A DNA stretch of 64,000 nt from positions 18,713 through 82,712 of the forward strand of contig JAFTKN010000028.1 of NCBI GenBank assembly GCA_017453255.1, given 5' to 3'. The position numbers and the translations under genes are program-made. Source of the DNA: Clostridia bacterium (lineage in GTDB: Bacteria > Bacillota > Clostridia > Oscillospirales > CAG-272). Positions 35,327 to 44,600 of the stretch are shown one piece after another. A model generated the notes under the pieces. It ran no database searches and was not told the origin of the DNA. It saw only the letters and a program-made list of their open reading frames with translations. Every line of letters starts with the position of its first letter. Positions within the stretch are counted from its first letter, which is position 1.

Positions 35327-35402
35327 GCCCTTGTAGCTCAGAAGGTAGAGCACTTGACTTTTAATCAAGGTGTCCGGAGTTCGAATCTCCGCAAGAGCAC
35401 CA
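35327..35402 (+). tRNA. tRNA-Lys (UUU), CCA encoded
   Basis: A 76-nt cloverleaf. The anticodon arm CTTGA-CTTTTAA-TCAAG gives anticodon UUU. The T arm CGGAG-TTCGAAT-CTCCG is perfect, and the 3' CCA is encoded. The acceptor stem GCCCTTG/CAAGAGC has one non-pair, C3 opposite A70. It stands alone with its own promoter and terminator. Confidence 0.95.
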
Positions 35403-35404
35403 TT

Positions 35405-35433
35405 GCCTATGGTTTTACCATAGGCTTTTTTCT
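35405..35433 (+). terminator. Terminator of tRNA-Lys
   Basis: An 8-bp stem (GCCTATGG with CCATAGGC, 5-nt loop) followed by a T-run. Confidence 0.9.
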
Positions 35434-35628
35434 TTTTTAAAATTTGAAGCTATTTTTAATGCTGCATTATGCTGAATTTTTGTTTATTTTGACGAAAGAA
35501 ACAAAGCTCAAAAATACAAAAAATAACCTGAAAAATTAAAAATTAGGCAAAATTGCCTATATTTTCGGGATTTCCTTTTGTAAAATGTAAATAAAATAAG
35601 TCATTTTTAACAAAATTTTTTAAGCAAC

Positions 35629-35657
35629 TTGACAACTAAATAATATTATGTTATATT
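35629..35657 (+). promoter_or_regulatory. Sigma-A promoter of the large secreted protein gene
   Basis: TTGACA and TATATT are separated by 17 bp, leaving a leader of about 130 nt. The rest of the gap 35434-35792 is AT-rich; the leader contains the inverted repeat ATGCC...GGCAT near 35688-35711 and nothing else I can name. Confidence 0.75.
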
Positions 35658-35792
35658 ATTAAATGTAGAGAATTATATTAGGTGAGTTATGCCCTATTCT
35701 CATAAGGCATTGCAATATGCTTATCTGATATGGTATCTCATACACGCAAATGTTAATTTTATTAAACTTTATACGTTTAGGAAGGAAAAAGT

Positions 35793-38747
35793 ATGAAAAA
35801 GTTTTTTGCAGTAGTGCTATCCTTGCTTCTTCTTTTACCAATGTTTTCTTGCTTTGCTTATGCAGATGAGGCGTTTCCTGCATCTCAAGTAGAGGAAACA
35901 CAGTATCCAGAAGAAAATATTGCTAAGGATGCAACAATTACAGTTGAGGGCGATAATGGTGCATCAAAGGTTAACATAAATGCACTTGTTGATGGCGATA
36001 AGGCTACTGGATCTATGTCTCCATTTACACGTAAATTTGGTTATGTGATGAGCTTCGATGAAACTCAGTATTTTACAGATCTCAAATTCAAGGTTAATGG
36101 TAGTGGTACAATTATATATCCTGCAGGTGACTATGAAGAAACTATTATAGATGAGTTCAATATTAAAACACTTATTGTGTCTCTTACGAAAAATGGTAAA
36201 GAGGTATATAACTCTGGTGAAATCGACGTTAGTCAACGCGAGGAATTTGCTTTAGAAGATATTAATGTAATGGCTGATAAGATTGCTATTCGTATGCCAT
36301 CATCTGACAGATCAGATACATATTATATGTATGAGCTTGAGGCGTATGCAAAGGTTGGTATGCCACTTTGTGATGTACAGCTTCATAATGTAGCTAAGGA
36401 CGCAAGATTCAGCTATACAACAGGTAGAGCAGACGATCCAGAAACAGAGGCAAATGAGTCGCAGTATGGTATGTGGTGGGCTGTTAACTGGCTTGCACTT
36501 GTTGATGGTGACGTTGAAACAGGTACTCACTCACCTAAGACAAATTCCTACTATATTAATATGGAATTTTCACAGGAATACCTTATTTCAGAGTTTGTTT
36601 TCTACTGTAACGGTAAAGGATTCCTTGATGATGGTTCATTTATTCAAATTGATGAATATTCCGCAAATATTTCTCTTGTAAAGATTTGTCTTTATGATTT
36701 GAATGGTGAAAAGGTTTATGACTCTAAGGATATTTCTGTATCTGGTCCAACTGCAAAGATTGACCCATATGTAAATGCTTCAAGAATTGAAATCCAAATG
36801 TTCAACGGCCAATTTAGTGGTAATGAATATATGTGGGAAATGGAAGCTAACATAGAAACAGGTAATCATATTTTTGAACTCACAGATACAAAAAACCCAA
36901 CATGTGATGCAGCTGGTTATAAGGAGCTTAGCTGTCACTGTGGTAAGGTTATTAAGCAGACAGTTCCTGCAACAGGCTTCCACCAGTGGGATGAGGGTGT
37001 TACAGTAATTGACCCAACTACAACAGAAAATGGTGTTTGTGAAAAGACATGTGAGCTTTGTGGTACAGTAGGCGAGTTTGATATTCCTGCAACAGGTCAT
37101 ACTTGGGATGCTGGTAAGGTTATAGAACCAACCTGTACTGAGGATGGATATACTATTTATACATGTACATGTGATGATTGTGCTACGAAAGCAACATATA
37201 CAACAGATCATAAGCAAGCCTTAGGTCATGACTGGGATGAGGGAGTTGTGACTAAGCCATCAAAGCTTAATGAGCAGGGTGAAAAGATTGTTAGCTGCTT
37301 AAGAGATGGCTGTACTGCTCAAAAGGTTTCTACAACAAGAGCACTCACATACTTCGATAATACAGATGTTCTTTCGTTTAATAGTACAACTGTTCAAAGT
37401 GCAACAATTGATTTTTCAAAGGCAGTTTCATCTGGTGATGGTTATTATGATCCTAATAACGTAGCAAATCCACCTCCAACAGACGATATGATTTGGAATA
37501 TGTTCGATGAAAATCCAATGACAGTATTCTATTCACCAACTGGTTCTGTTGTTGAAATTGTGCTTAATAAAACATACTATATTACTTCCTTCTCAATGAA
37601 TACATCAGGTAACTATTGTAAGATTACAATTGAGCTTGAAAATGCAAATGGCGATAATGTAGTAGCGTTTACAAGCCCTGCTATCAACAATGGTAATGAT
37701 AGAGATAATCTACAAATTGTTGATATGGCGAAGGTAATCGGCAATGGTATTGAAACAAGAGTAATTAGAATTAAATTTGACTGGGCTAAATGGCCGAATG
37801 GTAATGCATTAAATCTTCACGATATGTATGCAACAGCACATGCTTGCTCTGTTACTGAAGATGATTATGTAGGCGAGGGTAACTCAGCATATAAGGCTCC
37901 AACATGTACTCAAGATGGTTCTACAGTTGCAATTTGTCCAGTTTGTGGAGATAAAACAGCTGTAATATTGGAAAGCACAAAATATGGTCATAATGTTCCT
38001 ACTGAGAATGTAGTTGCAGATAAGCCTGCTACTTGCTCAGAGGACGGATATGGACATGGTACATGTGTTGATTGTGGCGAAACAGTAAATGATATCAAGA
38101 TTAAAGCTCTTGGTGAACATGAGTACACTAAAGAAATCGAATATATGAAAGCAATGTGTGGCTTCTTGGGCGTTAAGCAAATGGTTTGCGAGGGCTGTGG
38201 TAGAGTAGGCTCTCAATCACCAATACCTGCTACAGGTATTCACAACTATGACTGGGTTGAATATTCACCAACAACATTTACTGCTCCTGGTAGAAGAGCA
38301 TGGGAATGTACAGTTTGTGAAACTCATGATCCTGAAAAGCCAGAAGAAGAAAGAATTGAGATTGTTCCAATGAAGGCGCCAACCGAAGAGCTTGTAACAT
38401 ATGTTGACAAGACAGTTGCTAATGGACAAATTGTTCTTCATTTAGTTCTTAACCTCGAATATTTCGATGTAGTAGATTATGAATGCGATATTCGTGTAAT
38501 AACAACTATGGTTGACCCTGACGGTAATGTTCAAACCTACGAAAGCTATGGTAAATACAGTAAGAATGAATATGATCCTGAAACAGGTGATGTTGATGCT
38601 ATTTTAGTTCCATCAGGAGTAGAAGGAGATTATCAAATTTCAACTGCTGTAAGACTTATGAACTTCAGAGGTGTAACATTCGTTGATGTGGATCTTGATC
38701 CAACAACGCCAGAGGTTGATAAGGTTATCACATTTAAAATTGACTAA
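35793..38747 (+). CDS. Large secreted protein with discoidin-like domains and Cys-pair modules
   Basis: A 984-aa exported protein that I cannot assign to a named family. Residues 1-24 are a signal peptide. About residues 40-185 and 195-355 resemble discoidin (F5/8 type C) carbohydrate-binding domains (INALVDGDKATG, LALVDGDVETGTHSP). A third similar region lies at about 520-690. Between and after them come about seven short modules of the form C...G...C..C ending in GH, for example TCTEDGYTIYTCTCDDC, concentrated at about 365-515 and 695-860. The C-terminal part is a plain beta-rich domain without an LPXTG or transmembrane anchor. AGGAAGG precedes the ATG. It probably binds surface or host glycans (inference). 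Confidence 0.8.
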   Translation: MKKFFAVVLSLLLLLPMFSCFAYADEAFPASQVEETQYPEENIAKDATITVEGDNGASKVNINALVDGDKATGSMSPFTRKFGYVMSFDETQYFTDLKFKVNGSGTIIYPAGDYEETIIDEFNIKTLIVSLTKNGKEVYNSGEIDVSQREEFALEDINVMADKIAIRMPSSDRSDTYYMYELEAYAKVGMPLCDVQLHNVAKDARFSYTTGRADDPETEANESQYGMWWAVNWLALVDGDVETGTHSPKTNSYYINMEFSQEYLISEFVFYCNGKGFLDDGSFIQIDEYSANISLVKICLYDLNGEKVYDSKDISVSGPTAKIDPYVNASRIEIQMFNGQFSGNEYMWEMEANIETGNHIFELTDTKNPTCDAAGYKELSCHCGKVIKQTVPATGFHQWDEGVTVIDPTTTENGVCEKTCELCGTVGEFDIPATGHTWDAGKVIEPTCTEDGYTIYTCTCDDCATKATYTTDHKQALGHDWDEGVVTKPSKLNEQGEKIVSCLRDGCTAQKVSTTRALTYFDNTDVLSFNSTTVQSATIDFSKAVSSGDGYYDPNNVANPPPTDDMIWNMFDENPMTVFYSPTGSVVEIVLNKTYYITSFSMNTSGNYCKITIELENANGDNVVAFTSPAINNGNDRDNLQIVDMAKVIGNGIETRVIRIKFDWAKWPNGNALNLHDMYATAHACSVTEDDYVGEGNSAYKAPTCTQDGSTVAICPVCGDKTAVILESTKYGHNVPTENVVADKPATCSEDGYGHGTCVDCGETVNDIKIKALGEHEYTKEIEYMKAMCGFLGVKQMVCEGCGRVGSQSPIPATGIHNYDWVEYSPTTFTAPGRRAWECTVCETHDPEKPEEERIEIVPMKAPTEELVTYVDKTVANGQIVLHLVLNLEYFDVVDYECDIRVITTMVDPDGNVQTYESYGKYSKNEYDPETGDVDAILVPSGVEGDYQISTAVRLMNFRGVTFVDVDLDPTTPEVDKVITFKID

Positions 38748-38751
38748 TAAC

Positions 38752-38784
38752 AAAAACGCAACGGAATTTCCGTTGCGTTTTTTT
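38752..38784 (+). terminator. Terminator of the large secreted protein gene
   Basis: A stem of 13 or more bp centred on GGAATTTCC, with A-run before and T-run after. Confidence 0.92.
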
Positions 38785-38847
38785 ATAAAAAAATGCACTG
38801 AATATTCAAAATCCAGTGCAAAAAATCTTCATTATTATATATTAATT

Positions 38848-39300
38848 TTAAAAAGCTTGATTCTCAATGTATTTAGAGGACTCATTTTGTGCCATTTTAT
38901 CGCATCTTTCGTTGAAAGGGTGACCATTATGACCTTTTACCCAAATGTACGTAATTTTGTGCTTTTTGACCTCGTTTAAAAGAATTTCCCAAAGGTCAGG
39001 GTTTAGAGCAGGAGACTTGTCCGCTTTTTTCCAATTATTATTACGCCATCCCTCAGCCCAGCCATTAGTCAAGGCATCAAGAACATATTTAGAATCAGAG
39101 GTTAATGTTATTTCACAGCTTTCCTTTAAAGCCTGCAAAGCCTTTATAACAGCAGTTAACTCCATTCTGTTGTTAGTGGTAGATGGCTCTCCACCACAAA
39201 GCTCCTTTTCAATGCCCTTATAAACAAGTATTGCACCCCAGCCACCAGGACCAGGATTACTTCTGCAAGAGCCATCAGTATAAATATCTATGTGCTTCAT
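38848..39300 (-). CDS. rnhA: Ribonuclease HI
   Basis: A 150-aa RNase HI that cuts RNA in RNA-DNA hybrids. The catalytic carboxylates are visible in IYTDGSCRSNPGPGGWG, NNRMELTAVI, LTSDSKYV and NERCDKMA. The basic handle region with WAEGWRNNNWKKADK is of the E. coli type, and the length is close to that enzyme. GGAG precedes the ATG. It is monocistronic. Confidence 0.95.
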   Translation of the reverse strand: MKHIDIYTDGSCRSNPGPGGWGAILVYKGIEKELCGGEPSTTNNRMELTAVIKALQALKESCEITLTSDSKYVLDALTNGWAEGWRNNNWKKADKSPALNPDLWEILLNEVKKHKITYIWVKGHNGHPFNERCDKMAQNESSKYIENQAF

Positions 39301-39386
39301 AAAAACTCCAATATTAAATTTCGTATTAATTCTATCATATATATTTAATTAAATCAACTAAAAAATAAATTTTTCTGAAAAACTTG

Positions 39387-39415
39387 TTGACAATAATTGA
39401 TTTCTGTGATACAAT
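39387..39415 (+). promoter_or_regulatory. Sigma-A promoter of rpsF-ssb-rpsR
   Basis: TTGACA and TACAAT are separated by 17 bp, giving a leader of about 70 nt. Confidence 0.85.
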
Positions 39416-39423
39416 ATCGCAGA

Positions 39424-39470
39424 ACGGATATTATGCGTATCCGCTCCTGCCGTCAAAATGGCGGTCATTA
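39424..39470 (+). promoter_or_regulatory. Two-hairpin leader of rpsF, possible S6:S18 autoregulation site
   Basis: Hairpin one is CGGATA/TATCCG (39425-39443). Hairpin two is CCGTCA/TGGCGG (39450-39464, one G-T pair). Leaders of rpsF operons in many bacteria hold a structure with a CCG element that the S6-S18 pair binds to block their own synthesis (established). The fit here is by position and shape only. Confidence 0.45.
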
Positions 39471-39493
39471 AGTCCAAAGGAGGTAATTTAAAG

Positions 39494-39814
39494 ATGGAAA
39501 AGGTTATGAACTCTTATGAAACTTTGTTTGTAGTTGATGCAACTCTTTCTGAAGAAGAGGTTAAGGCAACTATCGAAAAGTTCACAGCTCTTATTGCAGA
39601 GAACGGCACCATCGATTCTGTTGATGAGTGGGGTAAGCGTAAGCTTGCATACCCAATCAATGACAAGAACGACGGTTATTATGTTCTTGTAAACTTTAAG
39701 AGCGAGGGCGAATTCCCAAGTGAGCTTGAGAGATTATTCGGTATTAACGAGTATATTCTTCGTTCAATTGTAATTCGTCACATTGAAGACAAGAAAACTG
39801 TAAAAGAAGCGTAA
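39494..39814 (+). CDS. rpsF: 30S ribosomal protein S6
   Basis: A 106-aa bS6. The sequence NSYETLFVVDATLSEEEVKA, then VDEWGKRKLAYPINDKNDGYYVLVNFKSE, is standard. I use the ATG at 39494 because AAAGGAGG lies upstream; a frame open 12 codons earlier crosses the leader hairpins. It is the first gene of the conserved rpsF-ssb-rpsR operon. Confidence 0.96.
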   Translation: MEKVMNSYETLFVVDATLSEEEVKATIEKFTALIAENGTIDSVDEWGKRKLAYPINDKNDGYYVLVNFKSEGEFPSELERLFGINEYILRSIVIRHIEDKKTVKEA

Positions 39815-39838
39815 AGCTAAAGGAAAGGGGCAATCAAA

Positions 39839-40249
39839 ATGGCAAATTTGAATTTAAACAAGGCAATTTTGGGTGGTAGATTAACTGCTGACCCCGAGCT
39901 TAAGCAAACTCCACAGGGCGTTCCTGTAACATCATTTTCAATTGCAGTAAATCGCAAGGGAAAGGATGCGCAAGCAGATTTTATAAACTGCGTTGCATGG
40001 AGACAGACAGCTGAATTTATTTGCAGATATTTCAAGAAGGGTAGCTCTATCTGTATTTCAGGCTCTATCCAAACAAGAACTTGGAATGATCAGCAAAATA
40101 ATAAGCGTTACGCTACTGAGGTTGTTGCTGAGGAAGCATTCTTTGTTGATTCTAAGACAGAGGGCGTTATGGGCGATGAGCCAGCATTCCAAACACAAAG
40201 CGCACCTAAGTTTGAAGAAGTTAACGGTGACGATGATTTACCATTCTAA
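39839..40249 (+). CDS. ssb: Single-stranded DNA-binding protein
   Basis: A 136-aa SSB with an N-terminal OB-fold (LNKAILGGRLTADPELKQTP, FINCVAWRQTAEF, GSIQTRTW) and the acidic tail DDDLPF that recruits repair and replication proteins. AAAGGGG precedes the ATG. It lies between rpsF and rpsR, as in most Firmicutes. Confidence 0.97.
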   Translation: MANLNLNKAILGGRLTADPELKQTPQGVPVTSFSIAVNRKGKDAQADFINCVAWRQTAEFICRYFKKGSSICISGSIQTRTWNDQQNNKRYATEVVAEEAFFVDSKTEGVMGDEPAFQTQSAPKFEEVNGDDDLPF

Positions 40250-40284
40250 TTGAATGGAACGAAATTTTATAGGAGGAAACTAAG

Positions 40285-40560
40285 ATGGATAACAACAATA
40301 CTGTTGAAAAAGAACAGGTTGTTCAACAGCGTCCTGCTCGTCAGGTTATGCGCAAGAAGAAAAAGGTTTGTGCATTCTGCGCTGATAAAATCGGTCATAT
40401 AGATTATAAGGATACAGCTCGTTTAAGAAAGTATGTAACTGAGCGTGCAAAGATTCTTCCAAGAAGAATTACGGGCACATGTGCTCATCACCAGGGCGAG
40501 CTTACAAAGGCTATTAAGCGTGCACGCTTTATGGCTCTTATGCCTTACATTGATGACTAA
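40285..40560 (+). CDS. rpsR: 30S ribosomal protein S18
   Basis: A 91-aa bS18. [20 protein letters not shown] carries a CxxC pair, as in zinc-binding forms, and [20 protein letters not shown] is the conserved RNA-binding segment. The N-terminal 20 residues are a polar extension. AGGAGG lies upstream. It ends the operon. Confidence 0.96.
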   Translation: MDNNNTVEKEQVVQQRPARQVMRKKKKVCAFCADKIGHIDYKDTARLRKYVTERAKILPRRITGTCAHHQGELTKAIKRARFMALMPYIDD

Positions 40561-40572
40561 TTAGTCTAAAAT

Positions 40573-40604
40573 AAAAAGAACCGAATTTTTCGGTTCTTTT
40601 TTGT
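40573..40604 (+). terminator. Terminator of rpsF-ssb-rpsR
   Basis: The stem AAAAAGAACCG with CGGTTCTTTTT, extended by A-T pairs, followed by T. Confidence 0.92.
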
Positions 40605-40616
40605 TTTATAAAATAA

Positions 40617-40862
40617 TTAGAAAATAATTTCCTCTAAGGTTTCCTTGAAAATAGTGTAGTCAGGCTTACTTTCCTCAGTGATGGAAATTTCAGCAACGGA
40701 ATCGGCGTAATATATTTTTAGCATACCAGTAAAGGATTTGTATGGGTCAACCCATACAAGCTTTATAATAGCAGAACGAGCAATAATGGTATTACCTAAA
40801 ACAACTCTATTAGGATAAATTATATGGTCGTTTCTTGTTGTTGATATATATAATGGCTCCAT
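40617..40862 (-). CDS. Small conserved-looking protein, unknown function
   Basis: An 81-aa soluble protein that I do not recognise. It appears all-beta: short hydrophobic strands such as HIIYPNRVVLGNTII and MLKIYYADSVAEISI. There is no signal peptide, Cys pair or membrane span. The gene looks real because AAGGAG lies 8 nt before the ATG and a consensus-like promoter sits upstream. It is a single-gene unit between two ribosomal protein operons. Confidence 0.7.
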   Translation of the reverse strand: MEPLYISTTRNDHIIYPNRVVLGNTIIARSAIIKLVWVDPYKSFTGMLKIYYADSVAEISITEESKPDYTIFKETLEEIIF

Positions 40863-40894
40863 TTGAAAACTCCTTGATATTTAGATACATATAA

Positions 40895-40923
40895 ATTATA
40901 TCTAATTTGAGAGTAAAAGTCAA
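40895..40923 (-). promoter_or_regulatory. Sigma-A promoter of the 81-aa protein gene
   Basis: On the minus strand TTGACT and TATAAT are separated by 17 bp, about 30 bp before the start codon. Confidence 0.8.
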
Positions 40924-40943
40924 TAGAAAAAAGAGAAGAGAAT

Positions 40944-40979
40944 AAAAAAACGAGCTACGTTGGGTTGAACATAGCTCGT
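40944..40979 (-). terminator. Terminator of rpsT
   Basis: The stem ACGAGCTACGT with ACATAGCTCGT (one mismatch) and a T-run on the minus strand, 12 bp after the rpsT stop. Confidence 0.85.
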
Positions 40980-40990
40980 AATTATATAGC

Positions 40991-41254
40991 TTACGCCATC
41001 TTATTGTACATAAGTGTAAATTGGCTCTTCTTATGAGCAGCGTTATTCTTGTGAAGAATACCCTGACTAACAGCCTTGTCAACTCTCTTAACGGCAGCAA
41101 CATAAGCAACTTGTGCAGCAGCCTTATCTCCGTTTTCAACAGCAACCTTAAATTTCTTAATAGCTGTGTTGAGCTGAGACTTTAGCATCTTGTTACGAAG
41201 TGTTTTAGTAGCAATAACCTTAACACGCTTCTTAGCAGATTTGATATTAGGCAC
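40991..41254 (-). CDS. rpsT: 30S ribosomal protein S20
   Basis: An 87-aa bS20, a helical bundle that binds 16S rRNA. PNIKSAKKRVKV at the start and GILHKNNAAHKKSQF near the end are characteristic. The start codon is GTG, with AGGAGG 8 nt upstream. It is monocistronic with an unusual structured leader. Confidence 0.95.
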   Translation of the reverse strand: MPNIKSAKKRVKVIATKTLRNKMLKSQLNTAIKKFKVAVENGDKAAAQVAYVAAVKRVDKAVSQGILHKNNAAHKKSQFTLMYNKMA

Positions 41255-41259
41255 TTTAG

Positions 41260-41338
41260 TGACCTCCTTTAATATTATAATCCGACAGATGCCTTATCCG
41301 TTGCCTGAGAGGGTGCTTCGAATACAGCCTGTTCGTAC
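41260..41338 (-). promoter_or_regulatory. Structured leader of rpsT
   Basis: About 80 nt between the promoter and the GTG. On the minus strand it contains CGAA...TTCG and CTGT...ACAG pairings, then ACCCTCTCAGGCAACGGA and GGCATCTGTCGG. The CTCTCAGGCAA string is the hallmark of glycine riboswitches, but the rest of that fold is not evident. An autoregulatory site for S20 is the other option. Confidence 0.4.
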
Positions 41339-41346
41339 AGTTATAT

Positions 41347-41375
41347 ATATTAGCACACAAAATTAAAAAAATCAA
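41347..41375 (-). promoter_or_regulatory. Sigma-A promoter of rpsT
   Basis: On the minus strand TTGATT and TAATAT are separated by 17 bp. Confidence 0.65.
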
Positions 41376-41570
41376 TACCTTTTTACAAAAAAATCTAAAA
41401 AAATTCAACTTTAAAATTTAACATTTAATTTACAATTCTTAAAGCAAATAAAGATTGCTGATTTTAAACAAAAAACCTGTTCATAAAAAATTTACATTTT
41501 AAAAAATTGTAAAATAAAAAGAAACTTTCTGTAAATAAATAGAAAAATATTAAATTTTTTCAAAATTCAC

Positions 41571-41599
41571 TTGACGGATGCAATGTTTAGTGTTATAAT
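41571..41599 (+). promoter_or_regulatory. Sigma-A promoter of rpoBC
   Basis: TTGACG and TATAAT are separated by 17 bp, 73 bp before rpoB. The stretch 41376-41570 upstream of it is extremely AT-rich with A- and T-tracts and no reading frame; it could act as an UP-element region. Confidence 0.85.
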
Positions 41600-41672
41600 C
41601 TGTACTTGCACAAATATTTTCTAAATTATACTTTTATATTATATTATAAAAGGGAAGTTGGAGTGAAAGTTT

Positions 41673-44600
41673 ATGGTAAAAGAACAAAAACTCGGCAAAA
41701 ACACGAGAATGAACTTCGCTAAAATTAGCGAGCTTTGTGAAATGCCAAACCTTATCGCTGTACAGAAGGAGTCTTACGCTTGGTTTCTTGAAAAAGGAAT
41801 TGGCGAGGTTCTTCAAGACGTATCTCCGATAACAAACCACTCTGGAGACCTCTTCATCGAGTTTGTTTCTCACACTCTTGATGTAGATAATCCTAAGTAT
41901 CCTGTTGAGGAGTGCAAGGTTAGAGGTACAGACTATGCTGCAAGACTTTTCGTAAAGGTTCGTTTGTCAAACAGACTTACTGGAGAGGTTAAGGAGCATG
42001 ATGTGTTTATGGGTGATTTCCCACTCATGACAGATAATGGTACATTCGTTATTCATGGTAAGGAGCGTGTAATTGTTTCTCAGATTATGCGTTCACCAGG
42101 TATGTACTATGATTATTCAATCGATAAGGTAGGAACACATGTTTATAAGACACAAATTATTCCTTATCGTGGTGCATGGCTTGAGTACGAAACAGACTCG
42201 TCCAATGCTTTTTATGTTCACGTAGATAAGAACAGAAAAATGCCTATTACCATCCTTATTCGTGCTCTCGGTGTAGAAACTGAGGAGGACATTAAGGAAA
42301 TGTTTGGTGAAAAGTTTATGACACCAACTCTTGCAAAGGATGAGTGTGAAAGACTTTCTAATGAATTAGGTACTACAATTCAGGAGGAGGCTCTTAAGGA
42401 ATTATATAAGAGACTTCGTCCAGGCGAGCCTGCAATAGTTGAGAGTGCAAAACAGCTTCTACACAACTATTTCTTTGATGGAAAGAGATATGATATATAC
42501 TCAGTTGGACGTTATAAGTTTAACGAAAAGCTTGCTATCTCAAAGCGTATTCTTGGCTTAACCTTATCGCGCCCAGTAGTAAGCAACATGACAGGTGAAA
42601 TTATCTGTGAAGCAGGTAAGGTAATTACTAAAGAGGATATTGAGCTAATTGAGTCTAACTGTATAAATGAGGTTTACATCAACACATTAGACAAGGATAC
42701 TGGAAATCCTGTTGAGCTTAAGATATTCGGTAATGGTACAGTTGACCCTAAGTATTTACTTGGTGAAAATTGGAGAGAAGGTCTTGAGGATTATGGTGTA
42801 AGTGAAAAGCTTCACTATGAAAATCTTAAGAAGATTATTGAGGAATGTGGTGGAGACAGAGATGCTATAATTGAAAAAATCAAGTATAGCACTGAGGAGC
42901 TTTGTCCTAAGCATATTACACCAGAGGATATTCTTGCATCTATTGCATATCTTGTGGGTATTGATTACGGAATCGGTAAGAAGGATGATATTGACCATTT
43001 GGGTAACCGTCGTTTACGTTGCGTTGGTGAGCTTCTTCAAAATCAGCTTCGTGCTGGTATGTTCCGTATGGAAAAAATTATTACAGAAAGAATGAATACA
43101 CAAGATGTTGAGGAGCTTTCTCCAAAAACACTTGTAAACATTAAGCCAATTGCATCTGCGATTAGAGAATTCTTTGGTTCATCACCACTTTCACAGTTTA
43201 TGGACCAGAACAACCCACTTGCAGAGCTTACACATAAGCGTCGTATCTCCGCTCTCGGTCCTGGTGGTCTTTCCAGAGATAGAGCAGCTTTTGAGGTTCG
43301 TGACGTTCACTACACACACTATGGTAGAATGTGTCCTGTTGAAACACCAGAAGGACCAAACATCGGTCTTATCTCATATCTTTCAACATATGCAATTATC
43401 GACAAATATGGCTTTATAAAAGCACCTTATCGTAAGGTTGTTGATGGAGTAGTTACCGACGAGGTAGTTTACTTAACAGCTGACGAGGAGGACGGACACG
43501 TTATTGCTCAGGCATACGAGGAGCTTGATGAGAATAAGCGCTTTGTAAAGAACAAGATTATCGTTCGTGAGAAAAACGAAATTTTGGAAACAGATTCATC
43601 AAGAGTTAGCTATATGGACGTTTCACCAAAGATGGTTGTTTCTGTAGCAACAGCGATGATTCCATTTATTGAAAACGACGACAACGCTCGTGCACTCATG
43701 GGTTCAAACATGCAGAAGCAGGCAGTTCCACTACTTACAACTGATTCACCAATCGTTGGTACAGGTATGGAGTACAAGGCAGCAGTTGACTCTGGTGTAG
43801 TAGTATTAGCTAAGGAAAGTGGTGTTGTTGAAAAGGTTGACGCTACAACTATCGTTATTAAGAATGAAAGAGGTCTTAAGGATAGATATGAGCTTATCAA
43901 GTTCAAGCGCTCCAACCAAGAAACCTGTATCAATCAATCTCCAATCGTAGTAGTTGGTGAGCAGGTTGAAAAGGGACAAGTAATTGCAGATGGTCCAGCT
44001 ACTGCAAATGGTGAAATTTCACTTGGTAAAAATGCTCTCATCGGCTTTATGACATGGGAGGGTTATAACTACGAGGACGCTGTATTACTTAATGAGAACT
44101 TAGTTCGTAACGATGTATATACCTCAATTCATATTGAGGAAAAGACAATCGAGGCAAGAGATACAAAGCTCGGTCCAGAGGAAATCACCCGTGAAATTCA
44201 TAATGTTGGTGAGGACGCACTTAAAAATCTTGACGAAAACGGTATCATTAGAATAGGTACTGAGGTTAAGGCACCTGATATCCTTGTAGGTAAGGTAACA
44301 CCTAAGGGTGAAACAGAGCTTACAGCAGAGGATAGATTGCTTCGTGCTATTTTTGCTGAAAAGTCAAGAGATGTAAGAGATACATCACTTCGTGTTAAAA
44401 ATGGTGAAAATGGTATCGTTGTCGACGTTAAGGTATTCTCACGTGAAAATGGTGATGAATTAGCTCCAGGCGTACACAAGGTAGTAAAGGTTTATATTGC
44501 CCAAAAGAGAAAAATCTCTGTTGGTGACAAGATGGCTGGTCGTCATGGTAACAAGGGTGTTGTATCAAGAATACTTCCACCTGAGGATATGCCTTTCTTA

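Noticed and set aside
36780..37217. A minus-strand Cys-rich frame opposite the large secreted protein
   Set aside because: It is a shadow of the Cys-pair modules on the plus strand, with no ribosome binding site or promoter.
41260..41338. A complete glycine riboswitch upstream of rpsT
   Set aside because: Only the CTCTCAGGCAA string fits. The remaining conserved helices are not evident and the gene is not glycine-related.
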